Assembly: GCF_009831415.1 (NCBI RefSeq)
Contig: NZ_CP043727.1
Coordinates: 3,100,001-3,164,000, forward strand
Direction: 5' to 3'
Source of the DNA: Yersinia canariae
GTDB lineage: Bacteria > Pseudomonadota > Gammaproteobacteria > Enterobacterales > Enterobacteriaceae
Length of the DNA stretch: 64,000 nucleotides
The translations under genes and the position numbers were made by a program. A model generated the notes under the pieces. That model saw only the letters and a list, made by a program, of their open reading frames with translations, had not been told where the DNA came from and searched no databases. Every line of letters begins with the position of its first letter. The stretch's first letter is position 1. This document shows, piece after piece, positions 17,931-25,969 of this stretch.

Positions 17931-18135
17931 CGAACACCTCCCGCCTGATACCCAACTCTTTCAGCAAGAAATAACTCTTGCGCCGGTAGTACCAGTTAAT
18001 AAGACAGGTCGCCGCAGCAGCCACCGCCGCCACATAAAACGCAATATCTTGCGGACTCAGTGCGCCAATAAACGCCAGTATCAGCGCCAAGACATAAGCT
18101 ACCGCAGAGCTGATTTTCTCCATTTTCAATCCCAT
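17914..18135 (-). CDS. Y: Holin (possible dual-start holin/antiholin)
   Basis: 73 residues with two membrane helices (about 9-27 and 30-48) and a charged C-terminus (YYRRKSYF ... REVFDELNR), a class II holin like phage 21 S. The start reads M-G-L-K-M-E-K: a second ATG at 18123 would give a form 4 residues shorter and lacking one Lys, the pattern of dual-start holin/antiholin pairs. It lies between tail gene X and the endolysin as in P2. Confidence 0.85.
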   Translation of the reverse strand: MGLKMEKISSAVAYVLALILAFIGALSPQDIAFYVAAVAAAATCLINWYYRRKSYFLLKELGIRREVFDELNR

Positions 18136-18329
18136 AATTGAACGGTTTCACGTTGGGCCGCCGGGGCCATGTCGGGCAATTCCACCGGATAACCGTGGGG
18201 CAGAATGGCCCCCAGTTCCGACAGCCCCGGATTTGCGTCATAGACTTGCTCCAGCACATCTTGGGTGCGGCCATAATGCCGCCAGCACAATGCGTCGAGC
18301 GTGTCGCCTTGCAACGCGTAAACCCGCAT
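18126..18329 (-). CDS. X: Tail protein gpX (LysM-like)
   Basis: 67 residues. The short LysM-like sequence (YALQGDTLDALCWRHYGRTQ) is characteristic of P2 gpX, an essential small tail protein. Its start touches the L stop, and its stop overlaps the long holin start. Confidence 0.9.
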   Translation of the reverse strand: MRVYALQGDTLDALCWRHYGRTQDVLEQVYDANPGLSELGAILPHGYPVELPDMAPAAQRETVQLWD

Positions 18330-18802
18330 CAGATAAGGCCAATAATGCTGTGAGGCTGACCGGCAATGTTGCGAATGCTAATCCGCGCATCACGCCACAA
18401 CTCATCAACCGTGCTTTCAATGGCCTCCGCGCGTTTATCACCGCGCGCGCTGGCGTCATAACCGCGATAGCGCTCGGCCAGCAGCGCGGCCGTAATGGCG
18501 CAGACCGCCCGCTGGTACTCGGCTAGCAGGATGCTTTCGCCGTCCAGTTGTTCGGCCTGCACCTCGGCCAGTGTTTTAAAACCTGCCACCATCTGGTCAC
18601 GGCGGTACTCGAACAGCTCGGCGTTAACCTCGGCGATTGCGCCTTTGATGGTAAAACGCAGTCGCTCAGCGGTGACGGTTCCCTCAAGGCGCAACAGCTC
18701 GCGCAGTTTTATCGGGTCAACCGCAGGCCAGAAAAAGGTATTTTCAATCACCGGTTCAGCCGTTTTGTCGGGCTTTGGCGCGGGGATAACAACAGTGGTC
18801 AT
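18329..18802 (-). CDS. L: Head completion protein gpL
   Basis: 157 residues with the P2 gpL pattern: NTFFWPAVDPIKLRELLRLEGTVT, ALLAERYRGYDA, RDARISIRNIAGQ. It prepares the filled head for tail joining. About 100 bases separate it from M; I see no gene there. Confidence 0.9.
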   Translation of the reverse strand: MTTVVIPAPKPDKTAEPVIENTFFWPAVDPIKLRELLRLEGTVTAERLRFTIKGAIAEVNAELFEYRRDQMVAGFKTLAEVQAEQLDGESILLAEYQRAVCAITAALLAERYRGYDASARGDKRAEAIESTVDELWRDARISIRNIAGQPHSIIGLI

Positions 18803-18901
18803 GGCAACCTCAATATCAGAATGGGTGGGCGGTGGACGACGGCGTTAACAAGATGAATTCTGTTGCGGCCATCGTGCCGCCCGGCTCGGGGAGCGTTCGG
18901 G

Positions 18902-19561
18902 TTAGCGGCTGGCGGCGTTCTTTAACTTCACGGCCAGCCGCTCAATGTCTTTCTTGACGCCACAACCGGTGTGCAGTTGGAGTGCGCGGTGAAGATGGGA
19001 CAGGGCCAGTTCGCCCCGGCCACTGTCACGCAACACATAACCGGTCATTTTGTGCAGTTTGGCGCGCACTTGGTCGGGCATGTCCTCGTCTTCCATCAGC
19101 TCAATGGTTTGTAGCAGATGGTCAACATCAACCGGCTTACCGGTGGCATAGGCGCGCCCGGCCGACTCGGCCACTTCCTCGGCAATCAGGTAAGCTGTCG
19201 AGCGAGTAAATCTGTCGGTTGGCACTAACTGATAACGCAGGGCATAGCGGGCGATATCCAGTGCGCCGGGGATGTCCCCGGCATCCAGACGCCAAATCAT
19301 GACCGTCATTAAAATGGCGTCCTGCGCGCCTTTCCCCTCACTCAACACACCCGACACCCACGGCAGGTAATCCGGCAATAGCTGGCGTTTCAGCTCGGCT
19401 TTACGCTCTTGTGAACGCACCTGTTTTAGCTTGCGTTTATCTTCATTGAGCTTGAGCAACATCAGCTCGTAGCCAGTGGCATGACGCAACGGGTTATCCC
19501 GTAGCTGTGAGGCGGCAATAGCCGACTGTTGGATAAAGTGGCGACGCGCAGGACTGGTCAT
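18902..19561 (-). CDS. M: Terminase small subunit / endonuclease gpM
   Basis: 219 residues: an N-terminal helical DNA-binding part (SPARRHFIQQ, YELMLLKLNEDKRKL) and the P2 M core LPWVSGVLSEGKGAQDAILMTVMIWRLDAGDI. It works with gpP to cut at cos (25048-25066). Confidence 0.92.
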   Translation of the reverse strand: MTSPARRHFIQQSAIAASQLRDNPLRHATGYELMLLKLNEDKRKLKQVRSQERKAELKRQLLPDYLPWVSGVLSEGKGAQDAILMTVMIWRLDAGDIPGALDIARYALRYQLVPTDRFTRSTAYLIAEEVAESAGRAYATGKPVDVDHLLQTIELMEDEDMPDQVRAKLHKMTGYVLRDSGRGELALSHLHRALQLHTGCGVKKDIERLAVKLKNAASR

Positions 19562-19564
19562 AAC

Positions 19565-20794
19565 TTATTTGCTCCCTTTGGCGGCCGGTGCTTCGCCGGT
19601 GGTTTCCGGGAGTGTTTCAGTGGCGGTTTCCGGTGCGACATCCTCCGGGGTAGACGCGACTTTCACCGCAGCCATAATCGCAGCGGCCAGACCGTCATAG
19701 TTCGGGGCATCAGATACCATCAGCGCGCTTGCACCCATGACTTTTTCACCGCCACTTTTTGCCGGTAAAATTTCGATATTCTCCACCAGACAGCCACAGG
19801 CATAATCTTCCACCACATAATCTTGTTTAATGGATTCGTAGTTTTCGATGCGGTCACGCTTGGCGTTCTCATCGATATGGCGGCGGTGCGAGTCTTCCAG
19901 CCAGTAAATAGACAGGTTATCGAGGCGGGTAATAAGAAACGCGTTTGCCGGGAAGAACGGCACACGGATAGCCGGTAAGTTACCGATACGTTTCTGGCTG
20001 ATAATCAGGTCAGCGGCGAGGGTTTCGCTGTTTTCCTGCTCTTTGTTGACGATGGGGAAATATTTATCCTGCATCAACTGGCGACCCGTGATAACCACCA
20101 GTTCAGGGTCTTCTTGATGCCATTCAGCAATCATGTTATTGGTGGCATCCATGACCAGCGCGTCCAGATTGACGTAATCACCGCCATGACCGACACGGAT
20201 TTTTTCCGACACTACCGCACCATCTTCACCGATGATGTTACTCATTACGCGGGTTGGCGCATTGGTGCGGTATTTTTGCAACCAGCCCGGCGCGATATCC
20301 TGCAACAGCGGGTTGAGTGCGCGGTTAGACGTCTTGGCGCGATGGGTGCCGTTGAAGCCCGCCATGATGCGGTCAAGTGCCTGCCGCTTGATAATGGCGT
20401 CACGCAAACGGGTCTGGAAATCCTGATAACGCGCCCACAGGTCAAGGGTGTTATAGCGAATGTGGAAATCGTAGTTCACCTGCTCACAGAAATACTTCTC
20501 ACTGTCCAGCCCGGCAAACTCGGCAGTTTCGCGCTCATCACCGCCGTCAGTGTCAGTGTTACTGGCAATCGACCCGGTCACACTCAGGCCCACTTTTTCA
20601 GCGGTCAGTTCCGATACTGGCACAATATTGATGCGGCTCAGAAACTCTGAGGACTCTTGGACGCGGGTCATGATGGTTTGCGTGACGGAGGGTTCAACGC
20701 TGAATTTTTTATTCAGGTCGCCGGTTTCCACCCCGTTCAGCTCGGCTTGACGGGTCAGATAGGCATTAAATTTAAAACGGGTTGCTGGGCGCAT
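19565..20794 (-). CDS. N: Major capsid protein gpN with an extended C-terminal tail
   Basis: 409 residues. The first 350 or so match P2 gpN closely in pattern (TRFKFNAYLTRQAELNGV, VVITGRQLMQDKYFPIVNKEQ, ENYESIKQDYVVEDYACGCLVE). P2 gpN is 357 residues. Here about 60 extra C-terminal residues rich in Ala, Pro, Glu and Thr follow. This tail has no recognisable fold and could be a capsid-surface extension or linker. gpO is expected to process the N-terminus during maturation. Confidence 0.92.
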   Translation of the reverse strand: MRPATRFKFNAYLTRQAELNGVETGDLNKKFSVEPSVTQTIMTRVQESSEFLSRINIVPVSELTAEKVGLSVTGSIASNTDTDGGDERETAEFAGLDSEKYFCEQVNYDFHIRYNTLDLWARYQDFQTRLRDAIIKRQALDRIMAGFNGTHRAKTSNRALNPLLQDIAPGWLQKYRTNAPTRVMSNIIGEDGAVVSEKIRVGHGGDYVNLDALVMDATNNMIAEWHQEDPELVVITGRQLMQDKYFPIVNKEQENSETLAADLIISQKRIGNLPAIRVPFFPANAFLITRLDNLSIYWLEDSHRRHIDENAKRDRIENYESIKQDYVVEDYACGCLVENIEILPAKSGGEKVMGASALMVSDAPNYDGLAAAIMAAVKVASTPEDVAPETATETLPETTGEAPAAKGSK

Positions 20795-20870
20795 AATAAT
20801 CCTGATTCAGTTAAATAACGTGTTAATGAAATAGCAATTTGGCCGCACAACCGGCGGCCAGTAATCCCGG

Positions 20871-21725
20871 TTAGCAGTCGGTCAGCACCTCGGCTTTACC
20901 ATTAACGCCAGTGGACTCCGGCCGTTTGGTCTGGCTAAAGTTTTCAGTGGTAGACAGTTGCGTTTTCAGGGCGACAACCCCTTGTTTGCTTTGGTCGATG
21001 TCTTGTTTCAACTCCACCACGTGGTCAGAGAGCTTTTTCTCAATGGCCGTAAAGCGGGCTTCAATGGTTTCGCTATGCCCCTGCACATGTTCCGCTACCG
21101 CGTTAACTGCCTCATGCACATCATTAAAGCGAGCGTCGTCATTTGCCTGTTTGCGGCTGAATACAGACTTCACTCGGCTCAGCAACGTAGCAACCGGCTC
21201 GGCCACGTCTTCAAACTCCAGATGCACTTCAACCGCTGCCGAGAACAAGTTTTCCGGGTTAAATTTACGGGCGGCCAGTGGGTTCTGTTTAGCTTTGGCG
21301 CTGAATTCCAACATTTCAGTGCCGAGGCTGGCAGGGTCATCGGTCACGGCCAGCCCGACCAAATAGGCTTTGCCGGTATTGGCAAAATTCGGGCTAATTT
21401 CCATCGAGGTGTAGATTTTTTGTAGGGCTTTGGTCATCTGCACCAAATCGTCGGTTGGGCTGATTTGGGCGAACAACGCACGCTTACCATTGAGAATGGA
21501 ATCGTCTTCAATGGTTTCCGCTTTAAGGGCTGATACATCGCCATAACGGCGGAAAGTGCTGTCAGGGGAATAGCTTTTCAGATGTTCCAGATTAATGCGG
21601 CAACCGTAGACACGCGGGTCAAAGGATTCGGCCATTTGGTTGATATCGTTGACGTCAATCACTCGCCCGTCGCAGGTGTCACCCTCAACGCCGATACGAA
21701 ACCATTTTGATACTTTCTTAGCCAT
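20871..21725 (-). CDS. O: Capsid scaffolding protein / maturation protease gpO
   Basis: 284 residues from the ATG at 21725 (MAKKVSKWFRIG), chosen because GGAG precedes it. With this start D19, H48 and S107 fall exactly on the serine protease triad known for P2 gpO. The C-terminal half is helical and coiled-coil scaffold. An upstream in-frame ATG at 21737 lacks a ribosome site. It is the first gene of the O-S late block and diverges from P. Confidence 0.93.
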   Translation of the reverse strand: MAKKVSKWFRIGVEGDTCDGRVIDVNDINQMAESFDPRVYGCRINLEHLKSYSPDSTFRRYGDVSALKAETIEDDSILNGKRALFAQISPTDDLVQMTKALQKIYTSMEISPNFANTGKAYLVGLAVTDDPASLGTEMLEFSAKAKQNPLAARKFNPENLFSAAVEVHLEFEDVAEPVATLLSRVKSVFSRKQANDDARFNDVHEAVNAVAEHVQGHSETIEARFTAIEKKLSDHVVELKQDIDQSKQGVVALKTQLSTTENFSQTKRPESTGVNGKAEVLTDC

Positions 21726-21805
21726 GAGCGGCTCCATTTAATGTGGGTTGTTTGGTACGGGGCTTAGTTTCCAGACTGAGGGGGGCGGCAACAACGAAAG
21801 CCCGT

Positions 21806-21823
21806 TGTGACGGGGCTGGCACA
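21806..21823. promoter_or_regulatory. Candidate Ogr site in the divergent O/P region
   Basis: TGT-N12-ACA (TGTGACGGGGCTGGCACA), centred about 89 bases upstream of the O start, similar to the 81 bases seen for FI. A weaker site with only one good half (CTG-N12-ACA, 21776-21793) is centred about 86 bases before P and could serve that gene. Confidence 0.6.
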
Positions 21824-21870
21824 ACAGCGAGGACGCGCAGAGGGTCGGGCTGGTCGCGTAGCCTAATGGC

Positions 21871-23643
21871 ATGAACACGACACCGAGCACCATCATCAGC
21901 GACCCACGGCGACAGGCGGCCTTGCTTTACTGGCAGGGCTTTTCTGTGCGCCAGATTGCGGACACGCTAAGCCTGAAATCGCCGACTGTGCAGAGCTGGA
22001 AGAAGCGCGACGGGTGGGACGCCATTGCGCCCATTTCCCGCGTGGAAACCAGCATGGAAGCGCGGTTGATTCAGCTCATCATGAAAGACGCCAAAGAGGG
22101 GCGGGACTTTAAAGAGATTGACCTGTTAGGCCGCCAGATTGAACGACTGGCGCGGGTGAACCGCTACAGCCAGACCGGCAGCGAAGCCGACTTAAACCCG
22201 AACGTGGCGAACCGCAACAAAGGGGAGCGCAAGACCCCGGATAAAAACCTGTTTGGCGAATCCGCCATTGAAAAGTTGGAGTCTATTTTTCACAAAAATA
22301 TCTTTGATTATCAGCGCAACTGGTTTGAGGCTGGGTTACAACATCGTATCCGTAATATTCTGAAATCGCGCCAGATTGGCGCAACGTTCTTCTTTGCCCG
22401 TGAAGCGCTGTTGGATGCCATCACTACGGGCCGTAATCAGATATTCCTGTCCGCCAGTAAGGCACAGGCGCATGTGTTCAAAAGCTACATTATCGACTTT
22501 GCCCGGATGGTTGACGTTGACCTGAAAGGCGACCCGATGGTGTTACCCAATGGCGCGCGCCTGTTCTTCCTCGGCACGAATGTGCGCACCGCGCAGAGCT
22601 ACACCGGCAATCTGTATCTGGACGAATATTTCTGGATACCCAAGTTTCAGGAACTGCGCAAAGTCGCCAGCGGCATGTCATTACACAAAAAATGGCGTAC
22701 CACCTATTTCTCAACGCCGTCGAGTCTGGCCCACAGCGCCTATCCGTTCTGGTCTGGCGAGCTGTTCAATAAAGGCCGGCGCAATAAATCCGACCACATC
22801 CAACTGGATTTAAGCCACAGCCATTTGGCCCGTGGTGCACTGTGTGATGATGGTCAGTGGCGGCAGATTGTGACGGTGGAAGATGCACTGTCAGGCGGTT
22901 GCAACCTGTTTGACCTCAACCAGCTCTCACTGGAATACAGCCCGGCCGACTACCAAAACCTGTTGATGTGCGAATTTGTGGACGACCAGGCGTCAGTCTT
23001 CCCGTTCAAGGAGCTGCAGGCTTGCATGGTCGACAGTCTGGAAGAGTGGGAAGACTACAACCCGTATTCATTGCGGCCGTTTGGTTATCGCCCGGTGTGG
23101 ATTGGTTACGACCCGTCAGAGGCCAATGGCGGCGACAGTGCAGGGTGTGCGGTGATTGCGCCGCCGATGGTGCCGGGCGGCAAGTTCCGCGTATTGGAGC
23201 GCCACCAGTGGAAAGGGATGGATTTTGAAGCGCAGGCTAAGCATATCGAAGAATTAACGCAGAAATATTGCGTGGAATACATCGGTATCGATGCGACGAC
23301 TGTCGGCCAAGGTGTCTTCCAGTTGGTGCGCCAGTTCTTCCCAGCCGCAAGGGAAATCAAATACACCCCTGAAATCAAGACCGCCATGGTGCTGAAAGCC
23401 AAACACACCATCAATAACGGACGTCTGGAATATGACACCGGCCACACCGATATAACCCAGTCCTTTATGGCCATTCGCAAAACCATGACCGCCAGCGGTA
23501 AGAGTTCGACTTATGTCGCCAGCCGCAGCGAAGAAGCCAGCCATGCCGATGTGGCGTGGGCGATTATGCATGCCTTGTTAAATGAACCCCTCACCGCGAC
23601 ATATGGCGGCAACAGCCCTAATTTCTTGGAGTTTTACGGATGA
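21871..23643 (+). CDS. P: Terminase large subunit gpP
   Basis: 590 residues. The N-terminal helix-turn-helix (GFSVRQIADTLSLKSPTVQSWKKRDGW) is followed by the terminase ATPase (LKSRQIGATFFFAREAL, LYLDEYFWI) and a C-terminal nuclease region (WIGYDPSEANGGDSAG, IGIDATTVGQGVF). It drives DNA packaging and cutting at cos with gpM. The Q start overlaps its stop by 4 bases. Confidence 0.94.
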   Translation: MNTTPSTIISDPRRQAALLYWQGFSVRQIADTLSLKSPTVQSWKKRDGWDAIAPISRVETSMEARLIQLIMKDAKEGRDFKEIDLLGRQIERLARVNRYSQTGSEADLNPNVANRNKGERKTPDKNLFGESAIEKLESIFHKNIFDYQRNWFEAGLQHRIRNILKSRQIGATFFFAREALLDAITTGRNQIFLSASKAQAHVFKSYIIDFARMVDVDLKGDPMVLPNGARLFFLGTNVRTAQSYTGNLYLDEYFWIPKFQELRKVASGMSLHKKWRTTYFSTPSSLAHSAYPFWSGELFNKGRRNKSDHIQLDLSHSHLARGALCDDGQWRQIVTVEDALSGGCNLFDLNQLSLEYSPADYQNLLMCEFVDDQASVFPFKELQACMVDSLEEWEDYNPYSLRPFGYRPVWIGYDPSEANGGDSAGCAVIAPPMVPGGKFRVLERHQWKGMDFEAQAKHIEELTQKYCVEYIGIDATTVGQGVFQLVRQFFPAAREIKYTPEIKTAMVLKAKHTINNGRLEYDTGHTDITQSFMAIRKTMTASGKSSTYVASRSEEASHADVAWAIMHALLNEPLTATYGGNSPNFLEFYG

Positions 23644-24677
23644 GTAAGCGCAAAGGCCGCAAGGCATTAAACCGACCGACAACCCATCACACCGCCAGCC
23701 AACAGCAGCCGGTGGAGGCATTCACCTTTGGCGAACCCTCCGCCGTGCTCGATAAGCGGGAAATACTGGATTACATCGAATGCACCGGAAATGGAAAATG
23801 GTATGACCCGCCTATCAGCTTTGACGGGCTGGCGCGCAGCTTTCGGGCGGCGGTGCATCACAGCTCACCGCTGTATGTGAAACGCAACATACTGGCAAGT
23901 ACCTTTATTCCTCATCCGATGCTTAGCCAACAGGCTTTTAGCCGTTATGCACTGGATTATCTGGTGTTCGGTAATGCTTTTTTAGAGGTACGCCGTAACC
24001 AACTGGGCGCACCACTGCGCCTCGACCCCAGCCCGGCCAAGTACACCCGCCGTGGATTAGAAAAAGATTGCTATTGGTTTGTGCAGAACTGGAAAGATGA
24101 ACACCTGTTCGCCGCCGGGAGTGTTTTCCACCTGATAGAACCGGATATTAATCAGGAGCTTTACGGTTTGCCGGAATATCTCAGCGGCTTAAATTCGGCT
24201 TGGCTCAATGAAGCCGCCACACTGTTCCGACGCAAGTATTATCAGAACGGCGCTCACGCGGGATACATCCTGTATATGACAGATGCCGCCCAAAGCAGCA
24301 GCGATATTGAGGCGATGCGCAAAGCCATGCGTGACACCAAAGGGTTAGGCAACTTCCGCAACCTGTTTATGTACGCACCTAATGGCAAAAAAGACGGTAT
24401 CCAGATTTTACCGTTGAGCGAGGTCGCCACCAAAGATGATTTTTTTAATATCAAGAACGCCACCCGTGACGACCTGCTCAGTGTTCACCGGGTGCCGCCG
24501 CAGATGATGGGGATTATCCCCAGCAATACCGGCGGTTTTGGTGACGTGGCAAAAGCCTCACAAGTGTTTGTCCGTAACGAGTTAACGCCGTTGCAAGAAC
24601 GATTGAAAGAGGTGAATGACTGGATAGGGGAAGAGGTGATCCGGTTCAAGCCTTATGAACTGATAAGCGAGGATTAA
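23640..24677 (+). CDS. Q: Portal protein gpQ
   Basis: 345 residues, P2 gpQ length. PISFDGLARSFRAAVHHSSPLYVKRNIL, the AGYILYMTDAAQSS segment and LLSVHRVPPQMMGI are portal signatures of this family. It forms the dodecameric ring at the packaging vertex. Confidence 0.94.
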   Translation: MSKRKGRKALNRPTTHHTASQQQPVEAFTFGEPSAVLDKREILDYIECTGNGKWYDPPISFDGLARSFRAAVHHSSPLYVKRNILASTFIPHPMLSQQAFSRYALDYLVFGNAFLEVRRNQLGAPLRLDPSPAKYTRRGLEKDCYWFVQNWKDEHLFAAGSVFHLIEPDINQELYGLPEYLSGLNSAWLNEAATLFRRKYYQNGAHAGYILYMTDAAQSSSDIEAMRKAMRDTKGLGNFRNLFMYAPNGKKDGIQILPLSEVATKDDFFNIKNATRDDLLSVHRVPPQMMGIIPSNTGGFGDVAKASQVFVRNELTPLQERLKEVNDWIGEEVIRFKPYELISED

Positions 24678-24678
24678 C

Positions 24679-24843
24679 ATGGGACGTAAAGCGCCGACAC
24701 CACCGCCATACAAACCCGGTGACACAGTGAAGAGGCCCGCGCCACCGCCTCAACCACCAAAGAAATGTGTGTGTTCAGGTTGCTACCGCCAGCGAATGGG
24801 TCTAGGTGGATATCAGCCTCATAGTTGCAGCACCGTCGGATGA
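24679..24843 (+). CDS. Small Pro- and Cys-rich protein after the portal gene
   Basis: A 54-codon frame starts one base after the portal stop. The N-terminal half is Pro/Lys-rich (APTPPPYKPGDTVKRPAPPP) and the C-terminal half has C-V-C-S-G-C and one later Cys. A weak ribosome site (GGA) overlaps the portal stop, and a strong terminator follows within 20 bases, consistent with a genuine last gene of the P-Q transcript. I do not know its function; the Cys cluster could bind a metal. Confidence 0.55.
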   Translation: MGRKAPTPPPYKPGDTVKRPAPPPQPPKKCVCSGCYRQRMGLGGYQPHSCSTVG

Positions 24844-24860
24844 TTGAAGCACCACACCAC

Positions 24861-24885
24861 AGCCGCCGAACCGGGCGGCTTTTTC
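24861..24885 (+). terminator. Intrinsic terminator of the P-Q transcript
   Basis: AGCCGCC / GGCGGCT hairpin with a 6-base loop running into TTTTT. Confidence 0.85.
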
Positions 24886-25200
24886 ATGCCCGAAAAGTAG
24901 CCATTTCAACACCTCGCGCCATACGCCACCAGACGCCCGCCACGCCCTCGCACCCCACGAACACGCATTGATTCCCAACCCAACCGAACGCAGCACCACG
25001 GCCCGCCCAAGATCGATAAATAAGGGTATCAAAACCCTTTGCGCGCAATGCTATCCCCGCCACGCCTGCGCGCTTTGCAGGTCGCTTTTCATGCACTTGC
25101 ATGAGGTATCGAAAACCGCGCCGGGACTGGGGCTAAGGGGGAGTTTCTGATTCAGGTTCATCATGCAAAATCATGCACTATATGCATGCAACGCTAAAAG
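24886..25200. other. Non-coding cos region
   Basis: About 315 bases with no credible gene, between the P-Q terminator and the early-region end. It holds the cos cut site and flanking GC-rich repeats of the CCCGCCACGC type (near 24937 and 25056), which may be terminase recognition sequence. Confidence 0.6.
25048..25066. other. cos: cos site (19-base cohesive end)
   Basis: On the minus strand the sequence is GGCGTGGCGGGGATAGCAT, followed by TGCGCGC. From memory this differs by only one or a few bases from the cohesive ends of P2 and 186, and it lies where cos belongs, between Q and the right end of the early genes. Confidence 0.8.
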
Positions 25201-25383
25201 TCAGCGTAAAGAATGTAAACCGGACTCCCCTGCCCCGTCTAAATAGCTATTTTTAGCTTCCATGGCTAATTCAGCAATCCACGCCAGCGCCACTTCACGA
25301 TCTCTATTTTTCATCTCGTCACCGGCTGACATTCTCGCTATGAGGTCTATACGTTCCAGCAAAACTAGCCCATCTAAATCCAT
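25201..25383 (-). CDS. Small hypothetical phage protein
   Basis: 60 residues from ATG 25383; a GTG at 25386 is an alternative with better spacing to GGAG. The composition is protein-like and acidic/amphipathic (NRDREVALAWIAELAMEAKNS). It lies between cos and the replication genes, the spot where P2 carries old and tin. No family recognised. Confidence 0.45.
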   Translation of the reverse strand: MDLDGLVLLERIDLIARMSAGDEMKNRDREVALAWIAELAMEAKNSYLDGAGESGLHSLR

Positions 25384-25578
25384 CACCTAGTAATCTCCCA
25401 GCACCTATGCATACTGTGTTTATATACAGTATGATATGCACTTTTTAAGAAAGTTTCTATATAAATATATGGTTTTACTTAAGTAAAAAATCTTGGCTTA
25501 AATAGTAGCCTGTTGAACAACAAGCCCTTTATGCCTCAAATCAGTGAACACATCGCGTCACATTGCTTATTTAATTAT

Positions 25579-25598
25579 CATTGTGACGCGTCACAATG
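25579..25598. repeat. Perfect 20-bp palindrome with an extra half site
   Basis: CATTGTGACGCGTCACAATG overlaps the stop of the upstream gene on the minus strand. A near-copy of one arm, CGCGTCACATTG, lies at 25554-25565, 33 bases away. There is no loop and no T-run, so it looks more like a protein-binding site than a terminator. Confidence 0.7.
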
Positions 25599-25950
25599 GT
25601 TTAATTGCGCTAATTAATAAGCTATTCACGCCTTGGGTCTGCCAACATGCCGCCTCACCCCGCAAACAGCACCCATTCGGATCGCCCGGTAATGTGTCGC
25701 CACATCGGCCACAACGCTGTTTACCCAGTTCAGCCAGTTGCTCTTTTAGTCGCTGGTTATCTTGGCGAATCAGCAGCGCGATATATTCCGGTAAATCATA
25801 GGCAGGCCGGAATAAACGCCGGGCCGCCATGCCCTCGGTCAACATGGCATATTCTTCCGGCTCAAGCCGGGCACGGATCTCATTGATACCGGCAGATTTA
25901 TCACGCTGGCGCTGTGCCTGTTTACGGGTAGTTGCAGCGGTTTTAGTCAT
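25591..25950 (-). CDS. Conserved P2-like early protein with Cys-rich C-terminus
   Basis: 119 residues from ATG 25950, with a GAGAGA stretch upstream. A basic N-terminus (TTRKQAQRQRDKSAG) and helical middle (EPEEYAMLTEGMAARRL, YIALLIRQDNQRLKEQLAELG) are followed by C-x2-C ... CC ... C (CGRCGDTLPG), which could bind zinc. It resembles small proteins found beside gene A in enterobacterial P2-like phages. Function unknown. It is the last gene of the early operon. Confidence 0.75.
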   Translation of the reverse strand: MTKTAATTRKQAQRQRDKSAGINEIRARLEPEEYAMLTEGMAARRLFRPAYDLPEYIALLIRQDNQRLKEQLAELGKQRCGRCGDTLPGDPNGCCLRGEAACWQTQGVNSLLISAIKPL

Positions 25951-25969
25951 GGTTTCTCTCTCAGGTAGA

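Noticed and set aside
24802..25102. Minus-strand open frames across the cos region
   Set aside because: Low-complexity Gly/Arg-rich translations, no ribosome site, and they overlap the terminator and the cos site, which explain the sequence.
25579..25598. CRP binding site reading of the palindrome
   Set aside because: CRP sites are TGTGA-N6-TCACA; here the spacer is N4, so a CRP call is not supported.
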